This document shows, piece after piece, positions 36,870-49,544 of a DNA stretch of 64,000 bases. The DNA is taken from assembly GCA_013400975.1 (NCBI GenBank), contig WBMZ01010832.1, positions 62,001 through 126,000 of the forward strand, read 5' to 3'. The stretch comes from Atrichornis clamosus (lineage: Eukaryota > Chordata > Aves > Passeriformes > Menuridae). The translations under genes and the position numbers were made by a program. Positions within the stretch are counted from its first letter, which is position 1, and every line of letters starts with the position of its first letter. The notes beneath the pieces were generated by a model. The model was not told the DNA's origin and did no database searches. It saw only the letters and a program-made list of their open reading frames with translations.

Positions 36870-37760
36870 CAATCATAAACGCCTTTTGCTATCATGATTC
36901 CTTATCTTATTGCTGGATAATTTTTCTCAATATTAATGTTAAATATCTTTTTTTTTTCCTTCTTAAATTTCCTATTTCTTTTTCTGTCTTTAATGAATGT
37001 GGGAAAATATTTATCCTTTTTATGAGTAGAGCTACATTTCAAATATTAAGGACTATTATCATATCTCTCCTAAACTGTCCCTTCTTGAAACCAAATAACC
37101 TGAATTCTTCAGCTGCTTCTTATAGGACATTTTTTCCAGGTGTCTGAAAATTCTCTTTAGTGTCATTCAGACTCACTTTAATTGAACTGTATCCTTCCTG
37201 AATTATATTAACTGAATGCCAGCTGAGGCCTTACTGATAAAGAACTGCTTCATTTTACAGACAGTACTCCTGCTACATTCCCGTATGGAGTTTTTAAACA
37301 AATTTTAGTCTTACATTTAGCTTGTGATTTACAGTGATATCTTAGTTCCTTACTGCCATATCAATGACATTCATTCCTTCTATGGTGTTTAAACAGATGA
37401 TTATCCCTGCCTGTGTGCAAAGCTTTGTATTTCCCTTACTGAATTACAGTCTTCTTAGCCCACACCAATTCTTCCATTTTCAAGATAGCTTTGAATTTTC
37501 TTCCGCTTCTGCAATATGTTTGTCACCTCTCTGACTTGCTGAATTTCCAGATAAAATGAGATTTCTTCATCCCTTCCAAACCACTGAGGTAAATCTGACA
37601 AGAGTCGGGCCCAGATTAGACCAGAATCCTCTTGACATAACCCACTAATCATGAAGTCAGTCATTGATAATTACTCTTCATAAATGCAATTTACTACCCA
37701 TTTATGCACATGCCTGGTAATTCCATCTATTATCTTTTATCTGGTAATTTCATAGACACA
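36870..37760 (-). repeat. Ancient CR1-type LINE ORF2 fragment, antisense
   Basis: The plus strand reads as the reverse complement of amniote CR1 ORF2 RT. In order: 'cttcttataggacat' (for 'cttcgtaagacatg'), 'ttctctttagtgtca', 'ccagctgaggcctta' at 37219-37233 (a diagnostic CR1 phrase), 'cagtactcctgctacattcc', 'cagcttgtgatttac', 'ttgtatttcccttactgaatt' and 'cattcattgataattactc' followed by 'tttatgcacatgc'. The ordered matches span about 800 bases but no frame survives. Divergence is much higher than in the CR1 at 22.8 kb, suggesting an old, possibly pre-avian, insertion. Confidence 0.7.
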
Positions 37761-39614
37761 CAGAGCTAGCAGTAATATTTCATCTGCGTTCCCATGTGAT
37801 GAAATTGAGTGTTTGCAGTCTCCTCTTGCAGGATAGACTTGTCAATTTTATGAATTCCTGGGTGCCCTTCTCTGCAACTGCTCCGGTGTAAATTCCCTTT
37901 TATTTTTTTCTTGAATATTAATGTCCCAAATTACACTTGGTAGGCCAGATGTCCCAGGATGTTAGATAATTTTTCTCTCCTTCAGCTGAAAATACCTTTC
38001 CAGTTACATCAAGGAACGTATATGTCATTTTCCACAGTAAATCCAGTCACTGGCTCACAGTCATGCTGTGATTGATAACAGGTTGTTCTCCTTCTTTAGT
38101 TTTTTCTCTTAGGAATCATTTGTTTACTAAGCTATAATTCTCCTTTCCTGGTCTTGGAAAGAGAGGTTAAAATAATTTACTTACATGATTCAATTTTTGC
38201 AGTAGCGTCCCATAGAACGGATTGTATTGTTTTGCTGTGTGAGTAATGATCTGAATGTTCTCAGTCTATATTTGTACCGTGTGCTCTTTCTTCAAATTGA
38301 GCACCCTGAAAAATAAGTATATGCAGCCAAGTGATATATTGATATTTTACAATAAAACCTTAAAAGATGATGAGAACTACTAGAAAAGCTCAGGTAAAGT
38401 CTTTAATCTCTTTGTTGGAGAAACAAACATATATGAGAGAATGCTTCTATCCTGCAGCTAAAATTAAATATTCCTTGGTTCAATAATGACTAGAAAGACA
38501 TAACAGACAAACATACGCACTATGCTTGATGCTGTGACCTTGTTAAGATATGATTTCAGTTACTCTATGGTTACTTTCTCTTTTCTTGAGGCACCGAAGC
38601 AAGTTACATTGGTAAGTATTGTCAAGAGACATTAAAGTTTGCTGAACTGAGGGTAACATATGTAGCTTCAGAACTGGAGCCCATCTGAATAAGTCAGCAA
38701 TGAGATGGATTCCAGTAAACCTTTCCATGGTCTCTGAAACTCCTCTCTGTCCTGCTCTGCATTTAGTTATAGCACTAACTTGTGTGTACAGGCTGCTCAC
38801 AGATGGTACTGGGCTTTCTCTTCTGCCAACTCCGGTTTCAGTCCTCCTCCCTCATCAGGATGAACTACAATTAAGGTATGACGATTCCCTCACACAGTCC
38901 AGTCTAGACTGTGAAGTAGTGCACTGTGGCTTAAATTTGTCCAGCCTGAAAGTCAGATTTTCTCCATAGACAGCAAATAAAAATTTATGCAGTAGGGCAT
39001 CATGGACACTGACTTCTGTGTGTAGTGTTTTTACGTATTGGATCAGGCCCTTTGTTATTTTTTTTTAAGTCTTTTAGATGTTTTTCCTTTTTCAGACATG
39101 TTATAAACAAACTTGGAAGGTCTCTACTTTCCTGAGGGTTGTATTTAATAATTCTTAGGTACATTTTTTTCTTCATTTTGCAGATTCTTAACATTTTTCT
39201 AGTGGCAGTTCAAGTCTCAGTGCAACAGGTACATGCCAGGTTTTATTAATCACTTTCCCTTCCAAGCTACCAGCAAACACCCAGCAGTTCTCCACAGACC
39301 CCCATTTCCACACTACTCAGTGCAAATGCAATGTGTTGCTAACTGAGTCTTCTATGACATGTGTCTGTAATGGTGTTTTTCTAAGAGAAGGAAAGCTTTT
39401 ATTTTTATACTTCTGTTACTAAAGGAATGGAATAGAGAGCATTGGCAAATATTTTTTCCTCCTGAGACATGTTTGAGCAGATTAGTGAGGCTGCCATCTG
39501 GAACAGCAGACATTTACATTTCGATTGTAACAGTTAATCAATATTAATTGTATTATATAAATTATATAAATGCCTTATTTTCAGAAGAGCAACAATCTGG
39601 TCAGCTAAGGATCA
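37761..39614. other. Non-coding stretch, nothing recognised
   Basis: No gene recognised. The first few hundred bases could be a further worn continuation of the antisense CR1, but phrases could not be matched. Short frames lack domains. Confidence 0.4.
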
Positions 39615-39720
39615 GAAAGTCTGACTCTGCCATCAACTTTCCATGTGATTTTGAACCAGATAATTTAAACTCTCAGTGTTTAAGCTTGTTCATATGTAAA
39701 ACAGAAATAAAGCTTTTGAC
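39615..39720 (+). repeat. MIR-like SINE remnant
   Basis: Follows the MIR 3' region in order: 'gactctgcca', 'catgtgatttt' for 'gtgtgacctt', 'gaaccagataatttaaactctcagtg' for 'gggcaagttacttaacctctctgtg', then 'gcttgttcatatgtaaaacagaaataa' for 'gtttcctcatctgtaaaatggggataa'. The colinear match extends for about 90 bases. It is old and heavily substituted. Confidence 0.6.
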
Positions 39721-42700
39721 CCAGTGATTTGAAATTTACGAATTAAACAGTTATGGAAATAAAATTTTCTCACTTATTTTCTGGCATTTAAAGAATTATA
39801 AACATAGTGACATAAGGAAGACATGAAATCCATGTATTTACATGAGATTATAAAAGTTAAGTGGAAAAAAGGTCTATTAACTGCAAATGACGCTTTCATA
39901 GTAACAGTATTATTTCTTTGGTGGATTAAATTGTGGGATAGAGCTTGGCTGTTTAAGAATAAATTATCTTTCTTGTTGAACAATGCTAATGACATAATTC
40001 AGTGCCCAGCCCTTCATGCCTTTTACAGATATGGGCATGTGAGAACTCTTCTCTTTAATATGAAACATGGGCTTCTTTTCCCCAAGTTTACATTGTGTTC
40101 ATTCGTTGTAGATGTGTCATTTGTCTGCATGTCCCAGTACAGCTCCTCAGAACTCTCTTGAGGAGGATTGCAAAGTGCTTCCAGAAAGACCAAAAGGATT
40201 AGAAGAAATATGGAGGGATGTAAAACTCTGTGGGTGGAGTTTGGGGAGAACTGGGCAGGGACATTCAGTGGCAGATTCAGAGCAGCTTGGAGATTTTGGC
40301 ACCAAGAAGAACAGCTCTGCATATCCAACAGACTTTAAAATTATATTTATCCTATGTCTTTCATTGACTTGACACAGATGCTGTTCTAATTTTCTAGAAG
40401 CTTTGTTTCAATATTTGTTGGATCTTCAACATGAATTTTCCTAGAGCTCAGAATTTCTAATGATATTCATCAGAGTTTTCACCCAGGTAGTTTTTGCTAT
40501 TGCTCTGCAAAAACTGCTTCTGTTTTACCTATGTTCCACCAGCACAAAGAAAGGAGATGCCATTTCATTTGACCTGCCTTCCTGGCCAGCCTTTGGCATA
40601 GTACTTGGGACCTTTTCCCCTCACAGGAAACTACAAAGTGCAAGGAAGTAGCTGAGCAGTCAAAACTAGAAGAGTAGTAATAGAGAGCACTATTTCCAAA
40701 ATTACATGTGGCTTCCACAGGTGCTACTTTATTTAAAAGTTATCCATCTATTTTGCCTGAATATCTACAGTTAGTGGCATATTCAATTTTCTATTAATGT
40801 TATGGTTCTCTTCTTCTAATAGCTAAACACAATAACTAAATTCACCAAGAAAGAGTGGCAAGAATGAAGAGACTTTCATGGTCTTAGAAATTGTGCTAAT
40901 ATATTTAGCTTGTTATTTCACTTGAACTTGGCATATATAGAGATAAATCCTGAGGTTCCTGCTTAACCCTGAAAATTATTAGAAAGTGTTTTGCGTCCAT
41001 AAAATAAGAAATGTTTTAATAATCCTGTATCTTGGGAGTTATTGACATGCTTTTTGTAATATGCACTGAGGAACATCTTCTCACAGCTACAAAGTACAGT
41101 ACTGTAACTCCAGGTTTTGCTAACCTTTACCAACACCAAGAAGTTGGAAAATGGGAAGGGAAAAAAAAAAGAAGGGTGACTTCTGAATTCACATCAAATT
41201 GCCAAAGAGTTGTCTGGGATTGAAGAGAAAGGATGAAAAGAAAAAAAAATTGGCATATGTTATTTTACTGAAACTTTGTCCAAAAACAGCCCTGAATTTT
41301 TTAGGCTGCAGGGTTTAAAAAGAATTACAGAAACCTTAATAGAGAACAGAGATTTGCAAAAATGAAAATACTTCTAAAATGCACTGGAGCTTTAAAAGAA
41401 GAGTGAACAAGGCTTTTTATCACTGGAAGGTGGAGTATTTCAAAATTGTCACTAGAAAGGTAGCTGAATATGGAAAATGGCTACATTTTGCTATAACATT
41501 TCTACTGATGGACATGGTACAGAATATAGGAAGCTGAGAAAAAAGCATAGAGGGTGTAGAGGGCATAGAGAACTTATTTTTTGACTCACAGAAAGCTCTG
41601 TTTGACATTCACCCAGAGTATCCCAATTGCAGACAAACCTAAGGAGCAGAAAATCTGGCGTTTGTGTAACTTTCCAGAAAAACAGTAGTAGCACTGAGAG
41701 AGCTCTTGCTGTGTAGTAATTCCTCTTTATGTAAGCAGTCATCAATGAGTTCACGTAATCTGCCTCCTCCCCCGCTGTTCCTCCACTCAGCAGCGCTCTG
41801 CCAGCACCCACACAGTGACTCACCCGGACAGCCCTTTCTACTATATACTTACTTACAGAAAGGTTAGAAACATTAAGTTGTTCCTTTCCTGTTCTCCCTC
41901 TCCCTACCCCCCTTCCTGAAAATCTCTTCAAATGACTTTTAGGCATAGCTTTCCTCCAGTTTTCCCTTCATCTTCTTGCAAAGATAGATACTTTTGAAAG
42001 TTTTGCTTTGAAATAGTCAGAGGGTTGGCATTGCTAGTATTAAAAATCAAGCTATTTCTACACTATTTTAACATAACTGATCCTTTAATGATCATGAGAA
42101 TGTATATTCAAGTTCCTTCTGGCCCTAATAATGGATATCCATAGCCTCATGATTTTGTTATGAAGCTGCTATTTCCTTGTCTTAATTTTTAATGGTATGT
42201 GATGAAGAATTCAAGACTAAACTAATGAAATATATACCCTCCCCTCTTCCTTGGAGATAGATTCCTAACAGTTGAAAATTGCTCCTTTTTGTCATATGCT
42301 TTACATACAAATCTTATTTTTGGCAAGTCCTTCTTCTTTTCTGCTCCCAAATCTCTCAGTGTAACAGAAAAAGGATTCAAATAGCTTTTTCAGTCCCACA
42401 GAGTCTGATTTTCCAGTGCTTAGATGGTAAAGAGTTAATATTGAACAAACTACCTGGTAATGGAGAAAGGTTATAGATGCCAGAGAGTAATTTTTCTCCT
42501 TCAGGCAATCAGCTGTTCCTCCGTGGGTCTTAGTCTAGGAGGACTTGAAGGTGGAATGAAATGAGAATTAGTTGCTTATTCCGGGTTGCCTTTTTCCTGG
42601 TTTCCAGCTCTTCTTTTCTTACTCTGTAAGTCCATGCAATAGCTTCTGTGAAAATGTTTCAGCTGGATTTGTATCAAATTGCTTGTTATGTTGTTGTGTT

Positions 42701-43959
42701 CTTACTTCTTAAGTATTAATCTTGTGTTTACAAATGAAATATTAAATGAAATGAGAGGGTGGACAGAGAGATAAAAAGAAGATTTGTACAGAAGTAAGAT
42801 TTGTCATCCGCAAACACAAAAATTTTTCTGTTCTTACCAGTGACAGGTATCTCCCAAGACTCAAGTGCTCATGTAAGTTCTCTTAAAAAGCAAGAAACAA
42901 CATGGAGATATAAATGAAGAGAAAGCATTTTCCAGAAATGGCTTTTGATGTCAAGTCCTATGCGGGCTTATTACTACATAATGGTTCTGTGGCATATTCA
43001 CAGGAAGTACCTATATGTGCTTTGCTACAGTCATTTACAACAAGGCCAAATCCATTTCTGTTCTGAAGGATCATTTGTGATATGAAAAGAAATCAGTATA
43101 TTGAGCAGAAATAAGGTTTGATTCCAGGAATAGCCTGACCCAGACTACTTCACATATCTCTTTTCTTTGCAGTTACATTGCAGATCAGAGAATACATTCT
43201 GCACACATTTTCATTTGTTTTGCTGAAATAGCTAAAAAATGTGCTTGAAATTTACTTCTGCATATCACTGTAAGCTTAAGGAGGTAAAAAGAAGCAGCTG
43301 AGTTTTAAATTCTGTCTAGAGCATGATCCCATGGGTGTACTGTTCTTGTAGGGACAGACAACAGATCTCTGGCTGTAAGAACTCTTCACAGCACAGACTG
43401 CCTGCTCAGTCCAGGAGATCTCAGCAAGATCTTGTATTTAAAGCCTTTATGGATCATCAGAGTCTGATGTGAACACGATATCCTGCTTCAATGGTGTTCA
43501 AGCTCAGAGACTTTTGCATTCTGCAGGTCTTGTAGGTTGGAGGTCTGCCTCCTCTGCTCTGTTCATTCCCAGAATAGGTTTACTTTCCCTTTTCTCTCTT
43601 TGGGAGTTTCAGTTCAATAGGGAGAGCTCTCTCTCCTCTTCAGTCTCACTTTGTGTTCTCTGCTGCTTTCTGCAGTCTGCTATTTTCATAGTTATGGTAA
43701 ATGAAATATTGATCTTTGGCAAGCTCCTGAGGGAAAACAAGGCCTTACCCTTTATGTGGACAGCTTTCTTTTCAAGTCCCATATACTTTAATATACTGCC
43801 CCACTAGAAAAAAAAAGACCCACTAGAATACTTTCAATAAGGGGAAATGCAATAAAACAAGTCAGCATTTATTCATTAAGGACAACAGAAATTAAAACAT
43901 AAATTAACATAAATAAAAAAAACCCACAAATCATCAGTACGTTCACAGATTTTATCAAT
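39721..43959. other. Long non-coding stretch, nothing recognised
   Basis: No gene recognised. Frames to about 150 codons (41491-41946, minus) lack domains and splice context. No repeat family identified by eye. Confidence 0.45.
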
Positions 43960-44460
43960 AATATTCATTAGTTAACGTGATCCAGTGTGCCCTGAGCCCA
44001 GGAGTGCTGCTAGATTCAGGCTCTGTGTATCTGCTGCCCAAAGATCTTGCATGCCCTACATGCAGGAATGGCCATCTGCTCTCTTGTCTGGTAAGCACTG
44101 ACTGCCAGGGCAGGGGGAGTATGGAGTAGCCAAGTTGGGCACCTGAGTGGATGAGTACCTCTCTTCATGCACATTCTGAATCAGAGGGCAGTCTGCTTTG
44201 GTAATAAAAGGTTGACAAGATTTATCTGAAAGCTCCGGCGTAGACATAACTATGTGCCACCAGCTGGGCCAACGTGCGGTTGGCTGGGACTGGAGAGGCT
44301 GTCACACAAAGAGGTGCTCCCTTGCAGGGTGTCTGGGGGTAGTGGCCAAGGTCACCTGCATAATATTCCACTCTAGGGGCGAAAGGGTGGGGTGATGTGT
44401 GTGCACACCCTTCAGTACTGGACACTGGGCTATAGGGGTTTGTCTGGAATGACTATTTCT
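43960..44460. other. G+C-richer stretch, possible old insertion
   Basis: Less A+T-rich than its flanks, with several CpGs (for example near 44235 and 44272) and overlapping minus-strand frames (44056-44247, 44222-44425, 44302-44541). No recognised family or terminal repeat. May be a worn LTR or other insertion, or unique sequence. Confidence 0.2.
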
Positions 44461-46339
44461 TCCTCTCTTTTGAAAAATCCATAGAAGTGCATTACCCCAG
44501 TTTTGATTGGGGGGTAAAAGTTCAGTTGTCACCACAGACATTTCTGAAAGAGAATACTACTAAGGCACCAGAGGAAAATCTGCATGCTCGAGCAAATCGC
44601 ATATACTTGGCAGTTCTGGAACTCACAAGATGTGCATTTTCACCTGAGAATAACTTCTCATAAGTTGAATCCCAGCTTGCTGCTCAACAGACATGTTTTC
44701 CTTCAGTGTTCTCTAAATGTATTTTCTCTGTCTTGTTTCCCCACTAATCGTTTAGCAGTGCCTGGATCTGCTCCCACGTATCGTGTTGAGAACTCCAGTC
44801 TGTTTCGGGGTGTGCTCATGGATTTGTGTGTTGCAGAGCTACGCTGGGAGTTAGGCTGAGCATCTCTGGACTTTGTGAAGTAAATGTGTATGTGCATGTT
44901 TGGATAGAGCCTTATGATCACATGGGAGATTTCAAATTCAAATAACTGCTGGGAGCCCAGCTCCCTACTATACTTTAATGCAATCTGAATCCTTTATAGT
45001 CGTGCAGGCCTTTGGAGAATCTCCTGACATTTCAGGAGGGAAATACCCTCTTTCTCCTAACCCTGGAATTTTAGTCTGTCATACACATAGTCTAATATTT
45101 TCTGCAGTATGTGGAAAGGAGGTAAGGCATTTCCCTTTCGGCTTCTGTGCAGCTTTGCTAGTTACATTTGTTCAGATGAATGCTAAAAAGCAGTTAGCTA
45201 TGCATGCTCCCTTCAACATGGTAGAATAAAGTAAAGCCACAAAAGTGAGAGACATATTTGCCACAGGGGAAAATACTTCTTTCTTTGATCAACTTTTTTG
45301 CTGCTTTTCCTCTCATTGATTTTTAAACTCCTTTCCTTCACCCCATTTTTGGGAAGTATCTAGGTAGGGCTTTTGTTCTCAGGGAGCTAGCTTTTTTAAC
45401 TCGTAGTTACAAGACTGCATTTTTTTTTTCTTTTTACTCTCTTCTGTGCTTCTCTCCATGCAAGTGGCAGGCTGATGGTACCTAGTTTTAGAAGGGATCT
45501 CATTTCTCAGGTTTGGACCAGCTTTGCAGACTATTCTTCCAAACTGCTTCTGTTTTCATCAGTGTAGCCAAGGGGATCCTTTTTTTTTTTTCCCTCACCC
45601 TTGATTTGGGTTTTGGGGTTCTTTTAATCACCAACAAGGACTATTTGAGAGGACTGAACATGAAATAAACTTTTGATGTTGTTGGCTAATTCTAAGGTCT
45701 ATGCATTGACAAGACAAAAAAATCCTAAAAACTACCAAGCAATAACAAAAATCTATACATTGGCAAAGATAAATGCTATTATGAGTTTGGATAAATGGGA
45801 GTTCTGTTAATTGAGATTAAATATTTTCACCTGGAAGGTTTGTTAAAGTCAGCCCTGGTACTTTCCTGCAAAGGATGTGAGTTTTGACATTAAACAGGGA
45901 ACTTTATCCTGACTGCGTGCAGCTGGGTCTTGTGCCTCTACAATTGAAAGCTTACAGAAAAAAATTGGAAAGGATTAAATAGAGAAGCATATGAATGATC
46001 CTTTGTTTGGGTAACCACGAAGAATCCCATGAGCTCAAGCTGCTTAACTTATCAGAAAAGGTTAAGAAACTACTGGTTAAAAAATTTTAGGCACTGAAAC
46101 AGGATGACAGTATTTGATATTAGAGGCCTTTTTATTCTCACTTATTTGTCTTTTTCAAAACCATGTTTAAATATTTCTAAAGATGCACTTTCCAAGTGAA
46201 TAAGGCTTTTCATATGACAGTTGTTTTTACTGAAAATAACCTCTTTAACTTAACAGAAGTTTCTGAGCATTGCACCTTGTTCTGAAATAGTCCATGTTTT
46301 TGATGAAAACTGAACACTAATTTTGCTTTTAGAGCTCTT
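44461..46339. other. Non-coding stretch, nothing recognised
   Basis: No gene recognised. It contains T-rich runs (45421-45429, 45579-45591). Frames are short. Confidence 0.45.
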
Positions 46340-46590
46340 AAACTCAATATTATTCTCTTTTCCAGCAGATGAAAACAATGAATTTTTAATTATCTTTGTA
46401 AAGTGGGGGTTTTGGCATTTTTCATATAAAACACCAGCTTCTCTTCAGGTTGAATTTTACCACCATCTCAATCACACAACTAATGGAGTTTGAAGGATTA
46501 TTATTTATAGTGTAATGATTAATTTGAGACTGGAATTAGCAGCCATAATGTGACATGGCCAAAGCTAGCAAATGTATGTTCATACAGATG
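46340..46590. other. Candidate conserved non-coding element
   Basis: Repeat-free AT-rich block with TAATGATTAATT at 46513-46524, GAATTAGC near 46533, and TTTTTAATTATCTTTG near 46383-46398, the TAAT cores typical of homeodomain-bound enhancers. No open frame. Conservation is inferred from texture and limits are approximate. Confidence 0.3.
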
Positions 46591-47988
46591 GCTCTTGAGG
46601 CTTCTGCTTCTCCTTGTGTTCATGTAGTACAACGAGATTTCTCACACTCACGTGCTGTAATTCTCTTCAACTTCTACTAGACTTGTGATGTGTTCTCTCC
46701 CATTTTTCTAAAGCATTAAAATACATGTATTCACACATTCGCTGTGATTCAACTCTTGTTCACCCACATTTTTTTATTTTATCCTTAATTAAAAGAGCCC
46801 TCTAAGTTGCTTGGGTTTGGGATTTTTTTTTTCCTGTTAGCACTCTTATTTTCACCTGAAAATCATTAATGACTCATCATTTTTCAATACTAGCAACTCA
46901 ACTTTGTATTACATTAATTTGCCTTGCAACAATCTGTTCTTTCTGCATTCAGTTGGAATGCTTTGACATCACTTACTAAGACCATCAGTCCTCAAATCTT
47001 CTGTTGTTCTGATGGTTAATGTTCATTTAGGTCCTCTTTCCATTAAATTCCTTCAGTAACTTTTTATTTACTGGAAAATCAGTTTTCCCACGCTTTTGAC
47101 TACTACCCAGGAAGGTGCTGTCACTAATTTAAAATGAAATGTTTTACATGAGTTGTTTGTTTATATGTTGACAAATGCTAATTTCTGTTTTCAGTTCAAG
47201 TGTCTCTATTTATTAACCAGTTAATTTTTGGAAGGAAGCAAAATACTCTGATACTTTAATTTTTCTGTAGTCAAAATTAGCTCCTGATGAATTTTTGATC
47301 ATTGATATATAAAATACCTCCACCAGCATACCAGATGTCGACAAGGCAGGACAAGGGGAGGAACACTGTCGGTGCAAGTTTGTGTTTTGCCCTTCAGGCA
47401 GCAAATGCAGGGCAGTATGCCCAACTCCAGGACATGTGGATACATCCATTTAAGTTTTGTGGAAATGGATAACCCTGTCATTCACTCCAGCTTTGTCTAT
47501 CCAGGCTGGGAATAGAGCGTCAGAAATGACCTCAGGTTTTAGGGTGTGTTTCTATGCTCACATATTTGCTACTCTGCTTTTGAGCTTGTGTTGAGATACT
47601 TGTCTTATGTGTTAGAACTACGTCCCTCTTCAACCAATGCCACGCACTGCCTGACATTTGCCTTGCTGAAAAAAGTTACAGAATCTAATTTCAAGACAGT
47701 AGTTTTGTCTTGCTCTGGCCTATATTACAAACTAGGGATAATTTCAGACTCTCTGTTAGCTTGAAGCATTGTGTACTCTGTCCTTTTGCAAAGAAAAATA
47801 AAGCTGACCACTATATCTTCTACTGGTCCTGTTCCACTAGTTTGTTAAACTTTTTAAAGATAATTTTATACATTCTTGTATCATTTCTCATTAGTGCTGA
47901 TAGAAACTAGAGCTGTTTTTGATGGAAAATATTAAAACTTCGACTTTGCTATGCAGTGTAGGCTAGTTTCCTTTTCAAAATATATATT
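46591..47988. other. Non-coding stretch before the solo LTR
   Basis: No gene recognised. Several short frames on both strands (47213-47481, 47546-47910) lack domains. Confidence 0.45.
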
Positions 47989-48275
47989 TATGCTGGTTTT
48001 GACTGGAGTAGGGTTAATTTTTTGCACAGTGGCTAATATGGGGCTGTGTTTTGGATATGTGCTGAACACAGGTAAAATAAAAACAGGTGATAATATAGAG
48101 GTATTTTGTTAATGCTGAGCAGCACTTGCACAGAGGCGAGGCCATTTCTGCTTTTCATACTGCTACACCTGCCAGGAAGCTGGGGATGAGTGGAAGGGTT
48201 GAAAGGAGGCACAGCCAGGACAGGTGACCCCAACTGACCAGAGGGATATTCCAGACCATGTGACATCATGCTCAG

Positions 48276-48284
48276 TATATAAAG
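48276..48284 (+). promoter_or_regulatory. LTR TATA box (TATATAAAG)
   Basis: TATATAAAG matches the vertebrate TATA-box consensus and lies in the middle of the solo LTR, just downstream of a TGACATCA element at 48261-48268. Transcription would start roughly 25-30 bases downstream, marking the U3/R boundary. Whether it is active now is unknown. Confidence 0.7.
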
Positions 48285-48464
48285 TGGGGGGAAGAAGGAG
48301 AAAAGAGGGAACATTTGGATTCATGGAGTTTGTCTTCCCAAGCCACTGTTGTGTGTGAAGGGGCCCTGCTCTCCTGGAGAAGGCTGAACACCTGCCTGCC
48401 CATGGGATAAAGGGAACTAATTCCTTGTTTTGCTTTGCTTGTGTGTGTAACTTTTGCTTTCCCT

Positions 48465-48470
48465 ATTAAA
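48465..48470 (+). terminator. LTR polyadenylation signal (ATTAAA)
   Basis: ATTAAA, the commonest variant of AATAAA, sits about 185 bases after the TATA box and is followed by a T-rich tract, the expected arrangement at the R/U5 boundary of an LTR. Confidence 0.6.
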
Positions 48471-48597
48471 CTGTTTTTTTCTCAACCCATGAGTTTTCTG
48501 CCTTTTAACCTTCTGATTCTCTCCCTGATCTCACTGGTGGTGGAGTAAGAGAGGGGCTGCCTGGGGTTTGTTTGCCAGCTGGGGCTAAACCACAACA

Positions 48598-49544
48598 TCT
48601 TTTTTTTCACACAAATATTTTGGTTTTATTTTTAACCAACATGGTTGAAGGAATTTCCCATTTTTTCAAAGTGAAATTGAAAACATAATTTAAAAAATTA
48701 TAGTAGTCCGGAACAGTTCTTCAAAATGTTGTATCCTATTGGGTTTTTTTAAACTTTATCCTTTATACTGGTGTTAGTAGATTTTTATCAATGTAGCCCT
48801 TTTTTCTATCCTGGTCTTTTACTGCTTATTAAGGAATAACACTACTAGCTATCCACAGGTTTCTTTTATTTGGAAAGCTTAAGTTCACATGCACAGAATG
48901 TGATTAAGAAGCTTTACATTCAGCCTATGGGCAGAAAAGAGCAGAGGACAATATTTTAAATATTGTCTTGCTAAGAATCTTAAATATTTTTTCCAGAGAC
49001 AGCAGGATCATGAAAAAATGTTTTACTCCACTTGAATTACTTGTAGGACAAGGACAGGTTATGGGAAACATTTAACCAGGACATTCTCTCAGAATAACGT
49101 TGGAAGACTATTGTGTAGGCAGTATGCCTGGACCTACCTGTGCACACTTTGGAGGAAAAGATGGGAATAATGGAAAACATCATCTGAAATCTATGGGATT
49201 TCCACCTTTCTTGCATTTTCTTGTATTGAATACATTTTAAACAAATACATTAATTTTTTTTCTTTTTTTTTGGTGGCAGCTAATGACAATGTCTCAGCAG
49301 GTAGACTGAAAACTAAAGGCTTCCAGGGTCTTATCTGGTCTCATAACGTTCATGCTCTGGGAGGGCATTATGTAGCTTTAGCATAGCAGTATAATATAAT
49401 CAGTGTGTGTCAGTATGACATCAGCATATCAGAGATGTGATCCGCTTTCTTCCCTTGTTGCATTTTAGCTCTATATGGATCACAAAAAACACTGGCAATT
49501 TGGTGCCTTTTTTTGTCCAGGCGATGACTGTTGCAGGGTCCAAT
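48598..49544. other. Non-coding stretch between LTR and CR1
   Basis: No gene recognised. T-rich tracts at 48598-48607 and 49254-49271 are the only low-complexity features. Confidence 0.45.

Larger units (their letters stand above)
47989..48597 (+). mobile_element. Solo LTR of an avian ERVL-type endogenous retrovirus
   Basis: About 609 bases with LTR organisation in plus orientation. The left end TATGCTGGTTTTGACTGGAG is a slightly mutated form of the usual TGTGCTGGTTTTGGCTGG-type start and the right end GGGCTAAACCACAACA finishes in CA. Inside are a CRE/AP1-like TGACATCA (48261-48268), a TATA box and an ATTAAA polyadenylation signal, as in avian ERVL-class LTRs. No gag, pol or env sequence flanks it, so internal sequence was probably lost by LTR-LTR recombination. 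A target-site duplication is not obvious. Minus-strand open frames inside are by-products. Confidence 0.75.

Noticed and set aside
48033..48314. 93-codon minus-strand frame inside the solo LTR
   Set aside because: It lies wholly within the antisense of an LTR U3 region; such frames recur because the LTR is repeated, and nothing supports translation.
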